Shown here: positions 4,459 to 8,807 of the stretch, piece by piece | Numbering within the stretch: the first letter of the stretch is position 1 | Layout: every line of letters begins with the position of its first letter | NCBI GenBank assembly: GCA_036759125.1 | Contig: DAIOVG010000120.1 | Span: 1 to 8,807 of the forward strand | Length of the DNA stretch: 8,807 bases | Source: CAXXOK01 sp036759125 | GTDB taxonomy: Bacteria; Bacillota; Clostridia; Christensenellales; Aristaeellaceae | Reading direction: 5' to 3' | The notes under the pieces: model-generated | Databases searched by the model: none | What the model was told of the DNA's origin: nothing | The model's input: only the letters and a program-made list of their open reading frames with translations | Translations under genes and position numbers: made by a program

Positions 4459-6707
4459 TTGAGAAGCTCCCGGAGAATATGCTTGGCCGCCTCCTTGCCG
4501 CGCTCACCGAACATGGGGCCGACGCAGCTTGGGCAGCCGTCCTCGCAGTCGCAGCTGTTTACCACGCCAAGCGCGTGCTCCAGCAGCAGCTCCTGCATTT
4601 CGTATGTCTTTTCACTCAGGCCGATGCCGCCTGGATACTGATCGTACAGGAAAATCGTCGGCCGGTCGGTATGCGGCGCTTTGACCTGATAAACGATCTT
4701 GATGTCGCGCGGCGCGCACATCAGGTAGATGGGCGCGACGATGGCCAGGAGGTTGGAAATGCCCATCATGGCGTTTTGGAGTTCGTCGTTCTTGTAGTGC
4801 CCGGAAATCGTCTGGGGCAGCGTCCACCACATGCCGGTGGTGTGCATGTTGCTTTCGGGCAGCATCACCTCGCCAAAGCCCAGATTTTCGTGCGTGTCGA
4901 GCTTCATTTTCTTGAAAATCTTGACGATGGTGGTTACCTTGAGCTCGCCAAGCGTCAGCTGTGCGCCGCAGGCCAGCGCCTTTTCCTTCATCTCGTCGAG
5001 CACGCCGATGCTTACGTTCAAGTCCGCGTCGGTGTAATAATCCACGTCCACGGCGCGGATATAGGCCTTGCAGGCGTCAAAATCAAGTTTCTCCACCTGG
5101 AACTGGTTGCCGCCGTGCAGGTAGATGGCGTTTTCATGCAGGAGCATCGGCACCGTAAAGCGGTCCATTTCGCCGATGACACGGTGGTGCGCCGCATCGG
5201 AAATATCAATAATAACAAAGTTTTCGGTCGTCGCCGAGCGCAGATTGATTTCACTGGCAGGGAACTCCTCTGCGGACCAGTGGTAGCGCTTGCCGACATG
5301 CCTAAGGATGCCGCCTTCCGTGAGAAACTCCAGAAACTGCTGCGTATCCTTTACGTTGCCAAATTGCTCGCCGTCTTCAAACGGCAGCTCGTAGGCGGCG
5401 CACTTGACGTGCGACAGCAAAATATACAGGTTATCGGGATGCAAGAGCGCATGCTCCGGCGATTGCGACATAAAATACTCAGGATGCCCGACGATGTACT
5501 GATCAATCGGCGCGGAGGACGCGACCATGATCGTGAGCGCCGTTTCGTTGCGCCTGCCCGCGCGCCCGGCCTGCTGCCAGGTGCTTGCGATGGTGCCGGG
5601 ATAGCCGCACAGAAGACAGGCTGTCAGCGAGCCGATATCCACACCCAGCTCCAGCGCGTTGGTGGAAACGACCAGCTTGATCTCGCCTGCGCGCAGCTGA
5701 TGCTGGATCTTCTGCCGTTCGCTGGGCAGATAGCCGCCCCGGTAGCCGCGCACGGCGTCGCCGTTCTTGCCGCTTGTTTTCAAGGCGCGGGTCAGCACCT
5801 CCACCTGCACACGGCTCTTGGCAAAAACAATGGTTGGAATATCGTTATGCAAAAGCGTCTGGGCCAGTGCGCGTGTTTCGCCCAGCGCACCCTTACGGAT
5901 GCCCAACTGCTTGTTGACAACCGGAGGATTGTAGAACACAAAGTGCTTTTCCCCCACCGGCGCGCCGTTATTATCAATCTTTTCAATATGCCTGCCCGTA
6001 AGCGTTTCCCCCAGCTCCGCCGGGTTGGCGATGGTCGCCGAACACAGGATGAATTTGGGGCTGCTTCCATAGAACTCGCACAGGCGCATCAAACGGCGTA
6101 AAACGTTGGCCAGATGGCTGCCGAACACGCCGCGATACATGTGAATCTCATCGATGACGATATATTTGAGGTTTTCAAACAGCTTCACCCACTTGGTGTG
6201 GTGCGGCAGAATGTTGGCGTGCATCATATCCGGGTTGGTGACCACGATGTGGCCCGCCTGGCGGATGGCCTTGCGCGCGGCGGCCTGGGTATCGCCGTCA
6301 TAGGTATAGGCTTTTACGTCCACGTCCATGGCCTCAATCAGGTCGTACAGCGAGCCAGCCTGGTCCAGCGCCAGCGCCTTGGTGGGAAACAGATACAGGG
6401 CGCGGGAATCCTGATCCTTCAGGATTGCGGAAAGCACAGGCAGGTTGTAGCACAGGGTTTTGCCGCTGGCCGTCGGGGTAACGACTACATAGTCCTTCCC
6501 GGCCGCCGCCGCTTCCCAGGCCGACGCCTGGTGGGTATACAGTTTTTGAATGCCGCGTTTTTTCAGCACGCTTGCAAGCCGGGCATCCAAAGACACGGGA
6601 AATTCCACCATCTTGCCCTCACGGGCCGGGATGGTTTCCCACGCTGTGACATAGTCCATGAATGCCGGGTCTTGTTTGAGCATTGCCGTAAGCTGATCGA
6701 TATTCAT
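4446..6707 (-). CDS. mrfA: MrfA/YprA-type DExH helicase with C-terminal Cys4 (DUF1998/MZB) domain
   Basis: 753 codons, close to the usual length of YprA (MrfA), the helicase that in B. subtilis works with MrfB in mitomycin C repair independently of UvrABC. Helicase domain 1 has LYTHQ (56-60), Walker A TPTASGKT (77-84), DEIH (186-189) and SAT (223-225). Domain 2 has IVFAKSR (293-299), STNALELGVDIG (348-359) and QQAGRAGRR (378-386). The C-terminal domain has YDQYPGGIGLSEK (688-700) and a zinc-type cluster C-x-C-x3-C-x2-C at Cys719, 721, 725 and 728, all present. The ATG at 6705-6707 is preceded by GGAGG with a short 4-base gap. It is the first gene of an overlapping three-gene operon, with an extended -10 promoter and a LexA-like box upstream. 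It is expected to be cytoplasmic and DNA-bound. Other DUF1998 helicases exist, but the mrfB neighbour supports this call. Confidence 0.93.
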   Translation of the reverse strand: MNIDQLTAMLKQDPAFMDYVTAWETIPAREGKMVEFPVSLDARLASVLKKRGIQKLYTHQASAWEAAAAGKDYVVVTPTASGKTLCYNLPVLSAILKDQDSRALYLFPTKALALDQAGSLYDLIEAMDVDVKAYTYDGDTQAAARKAIRQAGHIVVTNPDMMHANILPHHTKWVKLFENLKYIVIDEIHMYRGVFGSHLANVLRRLMRLCEFYGSSPKFILCSATIANPAELGETLTGRHIEKIDNNGAPVGEKHFVFYNPPVVNKQLGIRKGALGETRALAQTLLHNDIPTIVFAKSRVQVEVLTRALKTSGKNGDAVRGYRGGYLPSERQKIQHQLRAGEIKLVVSTNALELGVDIGSLTACLLCGYPGTIASTWQQAGRAGRRNETALTIMVASSAPIDQYIVGHPEYFMSQSPEHALLHPDNLYILLSHVKCAAYELPFEDGEQFGNVKDTQQFLEFLTEGGILRHVGKRYHWSAEEFPASEINLRSATTENFVIIDISDAAHHRVIGEMDRFTVPMLLHENAIYLHGGNQFQVEKLDFDACKAYIRAVDVDYYTDADLNVSIGVLDEMKEKALACGAQLTLGELKVTTIVKIFKKMKLDTHENLGFGEVMLPESNMHTTGMWWTLPQTISGHYKNDELQNAMMGISNLLAIVAPIYLMCAPRDIKIVYQVKAPHTDRPTIFLYDQYPGGIGLSEKTYEMQELLLEHALGVVNSCDCEDGCPSCVGPMFGERGKEAAKHILRELLKCQA

Positions 6708-6777
6708 GCTGCCTCCAGAAAGGGGAAATTGCCTGATTGTTCATTTCTACAAACGGAGACGGGTTTCCCTGCCGAAA

Positions 6778-6791
6778 AGAACATTTGTTTG
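6778..6791. promoter_or_regulatory. LexA/SOS-like box upstream of mrfA
   Basis: On the minus strand the 14-mer CAAACAAATGTTCT agrees at 12 of 14 positions with the Gram-positive LexA consensus CGAACRNRYGTTYC, and on the plus strand it contains GAAC-N4-GTT. It lies at about +1 to +14 relative to the predicted mrfA transcription start, where a bound repressor would block transcription. The match is seen directly; LexA binding is inferred, and no lexA gene is in the window. Confidence 0.6.
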
Positions 6792-6798
6792 CATTGTC

Positions 6799-6807
6799 AT
6801 TATAGCA
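6799..6807 (-). promoter_or_regulatory. Extended -10 promoter of the mrfA operon
   Basis: The minus strand reads TGC TATAAT (6807-6799), a perfect -10 box with the TGn extension. No good -35 box is found 16-18 bases upstream (TACCAT at 17), which is tolerated in extended -10 promoters. Predicted start near 6792, giving an 85-base untranslated leader before mrfA. It lies downstream of the clpC terminator, so the operon has its own promoter. Confidence 0.7.
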
Positions 6808-6829
6808 TACTTCTTGCTCTGATGGTATG

Positions 6830-6857
6830 AAAAACAAAAACCGCTTGCGCGGTTTTT
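6830..6857 (-). terminator. Rho-independent terminator after clpC
   Basis: On the minus strand AAAAACCGC (6857-6849) pairs with GCGGTTTTT (6844-6836) around a GCAA loop. The paired T run is followed by G and five more T. It begins about 18 bases after the clpC stop codon and separates clpC from the mrf operon. The symmetric A/T flanks would also let it work on the plus strand, but no plus-strand gene approaches it here. Confidence 0.9.
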
Positions 6858-6875
6858 GCTGTATTGGTTGTTGGG

Positions 6876-8807
6876 TTACGCCTTTTGCGGCGTTTTGATC
6901 AGATCGGTAATCCGGCAGGAGCGCTCGAAAGCGAGCTTGTCATCCTTCACATAGAGGTGCACCATATCGCCAAGGGAGATGCGGCCCGCGATAATTTCCT
7001 CGCTAAGCGCGTCTTCCACCACACGCTGGATGGTGCGCCGCAGCGGGCGGGCACCGTAGTTCACGTCATAGCCCTCGGTGGCGAGGAGGTTTACGACCTC
7101 GTCGCCATATTCCAGGCTGATACCCTGCTCTTCCAGCCGCTTGGCTACGTTGTGCAGCATCAGACCCGCGATCTTCACCATATCGTCGGCTTCCAGAGCG
7201 TGGAACACGATCAGCTCGTCCACACGGTTGATAAATTCGGGGCGAAACACATCCTTGACCTCCGCCATGATGCGTTCCTTCATCTTCTCATAATCGCGCA
7301 CGGTTTCGATCATACCGCCGAACCCTAGGCTCTGCTTGCCAATGATGGAATGCGCGCCCGCGTTGCTGGTCATGACGACGATGGTGTTTTTAAAGTTCAC
7401 CACACGCCCGTCGCTATCGGTAAGGCGGCCGTCATCCATGATCTGCAAAAGAATGTTGAACACGTCGGGGTGGGCTTTCTCCACCTCGTCGAACAACACG
7501 ACGCTGTAGGGCTGCTGGCGCACCTTTTGGGTGAGCTGTCCGCCCTCTTCAAAACCCACGTATCCGGGAGGCGAGCCGACCAGGCGGGAAACGCTGTGTT
7601 TTTCCATGTACTCGCTCATGTCGATGCGAATCACGGCTTTTTCGTCGCCAAACATCGCCTCGCCCAGGGCGCGGCACAGTTCCGTTTTGCCAACGCCCGT
7701 GGGGCCAAGGAAAATGAACGAGCCGATAGGCCGCTTGGGATCCTGCAAACCGGCGCGCGCCCTGCGCAGCGCACGGCTGACGGCGGAAATAGCTTCCTCC
7801 TGGCCGATCACGCGCTTGTGCAGCGTGTCCTCCATTTGCAGCAGGCGTTTGCCCTCGTTAAGCGTCATGCGCTTGACGGGGATGCCCGTCCAGCTGGATA
7901 CGATCTGGGCGATATCCTCTTCCTTGACCGAGGAGTGAATTTTGGCGCGACGTGCCTGCCACTCGACCTTTTTCTTGTCGATGGTCTCCTCCAGCTGCTT
8001 GATGGTTTCGCGCAGCTCGAAGATGCGGTCGTCGTCGTCGGCCATGACGGCGTCCTTCAAATCGTTCTTCAGGCAGTGCAGCTGCTCTTCCAGCTCCCTG
8101 ACCTTGGGTGTTTTCTTGTAGCGGCGCAGGCGCACGCGCGAGCCGGCCTCGTCCATCAAATCGATGGCCTTGTCGGGCAGGCGGCGGTCGGAAATATACC
8201 GGTCGGAAAGAACCACGGATGCGCGCAGGGCTTCGTCGGTGATCTTCACCTGATGGTGCTTTTCATAGCGCTCGCGCAGGCCTTCCAAAATCGCAAAGGT
8301 CTCGTCCACGGTGGGCTCAAACACCTTCACCGGCTGGAAACGGCGTTCCAGCGCCGGATCTTTTTCAATATGCTTGCGGTACTCGTCCAGCGTGGTGGCA
8401 CCGATGCACTGCAACTCGCCGCGTGCCAGCGCGGGTTTCAAAATGTTGGCGGCGTCAATGCTGCCCTCAGCCTTGCCTGCGCCCACCAGCGTGTGGAACT
8501 CGTCGATAAAGATGATGATATTGCCCTCTTTTTTGATGTCCTTGAGGGTATCCTTGAGGCGCTCTTCAAACTCGCCGCGATATTTGCTGCCTGCGATCAT
8601 GCTGCCCAGATCCAGCGACAGGATGCGCTTGTTGGCAACGGTCTCTGGCGCTTTGCCGGACGCGATCATCATGGTCAGGCCTTCCACCACAGCGCTTTTG
8701 CCCACGCCCGGTTCGCCGACCAGCACAGGGTTGTTCTTGGTGCGGCGGCTTAGGATCTGGATAATGCGTTACATTTCCTTATCGCGGCCGACCACCGGAT
8801 CCACACA
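6876..8807 (-). CDS. clpC: ClpC-type AAA+ protease ATPase, 5' end outside window, with an in-frame TAA near the edge
   Basis: Most of a ClpC unfoldase, the Hsp100 ring that feeds proteins to ClpP. Reading from the first codon after the interruption's NNPV (8726) gives 616 residues. The first AAA+ domain has GEPGVGKS (4-11) and FIDEFH (73-78). A charged, coiled-coil middle domain with a UVR-like motif spans about 207-258, which favours ClpC over ClpA or ClpB. The second AAA+ domain has GPTGVGKT (341-348), FDEVEKAHP (412-420), FRPEFINRVDE (494-504) and GARPLRR (558-564). Upstream in the same frame DPVVGRDKEM, then RIIQILSRRTKNNPV, match the family, but a TAA (8769-8771) stands between them. The N-terminal repeat domain is outside the window. 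The gene ends with TAA at 6876-6878, followed by a terminator. It may be a true nonsense allele or a sequence error; no start with a ribosome binding site was found downstream of the TAA. Confidence 0.88.
8769..8771 (-). other. In-frame ochre codon in clpC
   Basis: The conserved stretch reads GRDKEM, TAA, RIIQILSRR in one frame. Relatives have a residue such as Glu or Gln at this point, so GAA or CAA changed to TAA by a single base fits well. No frameshift is needed. TAA is used as the normal stop of several genes in this window, so recoding of TAA is unlikely. Confidence 0.85.

Noticed and set aside
4452..6101. Long plus-strand open frame of 549 codons antisense to mrfA, with similar ones at 7350-8753, 519-1538 and 6114-6830
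   Set aside because: These lie opposite strongly conserved genes with complete family motifs. Their translations show no recognisable domain and are rich in His, Arg and Ala, as expected from reading the complement of GC-rich codons.
1..8807. CRISPR array, insertion sequence, tRNA or rRNA gene, prophage or attachment site
   Set aside because: No spaced direct repeats, transposase-like protein, tRNA-like cloverleaf or rRNA-like stretch was seen. The genes are ordinary chromosomal ones packed on one strand.

Overview
The window reads as a chromosomal segment of a Bacillota (Firmicutes) bacterium, most likely a fairly GC-rich member of the Clostridia. The grounds are strong AGGAGG-type ribosome binding sites, the YprA/YprB (MrfA/MrfB) repair pair, and a ClpC-type ATPase with a UVR-like middle domain. 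All genes lie on the minus strand, so the reading order runs from high to low coordinates. No mobile element, CRISPR array, rRNA or tRNA gene was seen.

Region by region in transcription order: (1) 8807-6876 holds most of a clpC gene. Its 5' part lies outside the window, an in-frame TAA interrupts it near the window edge, and it ends at a clear rho-independent terminator (about 6830-6857). (2) 6804-2603 is a three-gene operon: mrfA (DExH helicase with a C-terminal Cys4 zinc domain), mrfB (DEDD-type exonuclease with a TPR tail) and a TPR-only protein. The reading frames overlap by 13 and 4 bases. The operon has an extended -10 promoter with a LexA/SOS-like box at the predicted start of transcription. 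(3) 2602-2277 is a regulatory leader with two candidate tandem promoters, a palindrome over one -10 box, a 40-codon leader ORF very rich in Leu/Val/Ile codons, an antiterminator segment, and a strong terminator just upstream of ilvB. (4) 2276-1 is the branched-chain amino acid operon ilvB-ilvN-ilvC, with ilvC cut by the window edge.

The ilv genes make the two subunits of acetolactate synthase and the next enzyme, ketol-acid reductoisomerase. Their leader has the architecture of a ribosome-mediated transcription attenuator, like those of enterobacterial ilvB and ilvGMEDA, and shows no T-box. T-box control would be the usual expectation in this group, so this is the most interesting point in the window. 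The mrf operon probably repairs bulky DNA damage of the mitomycin type; its LexA-like box suggests damage induction, and the TPR gene is a candidate third component. ClpC is a general protein quality-control unfoldase.
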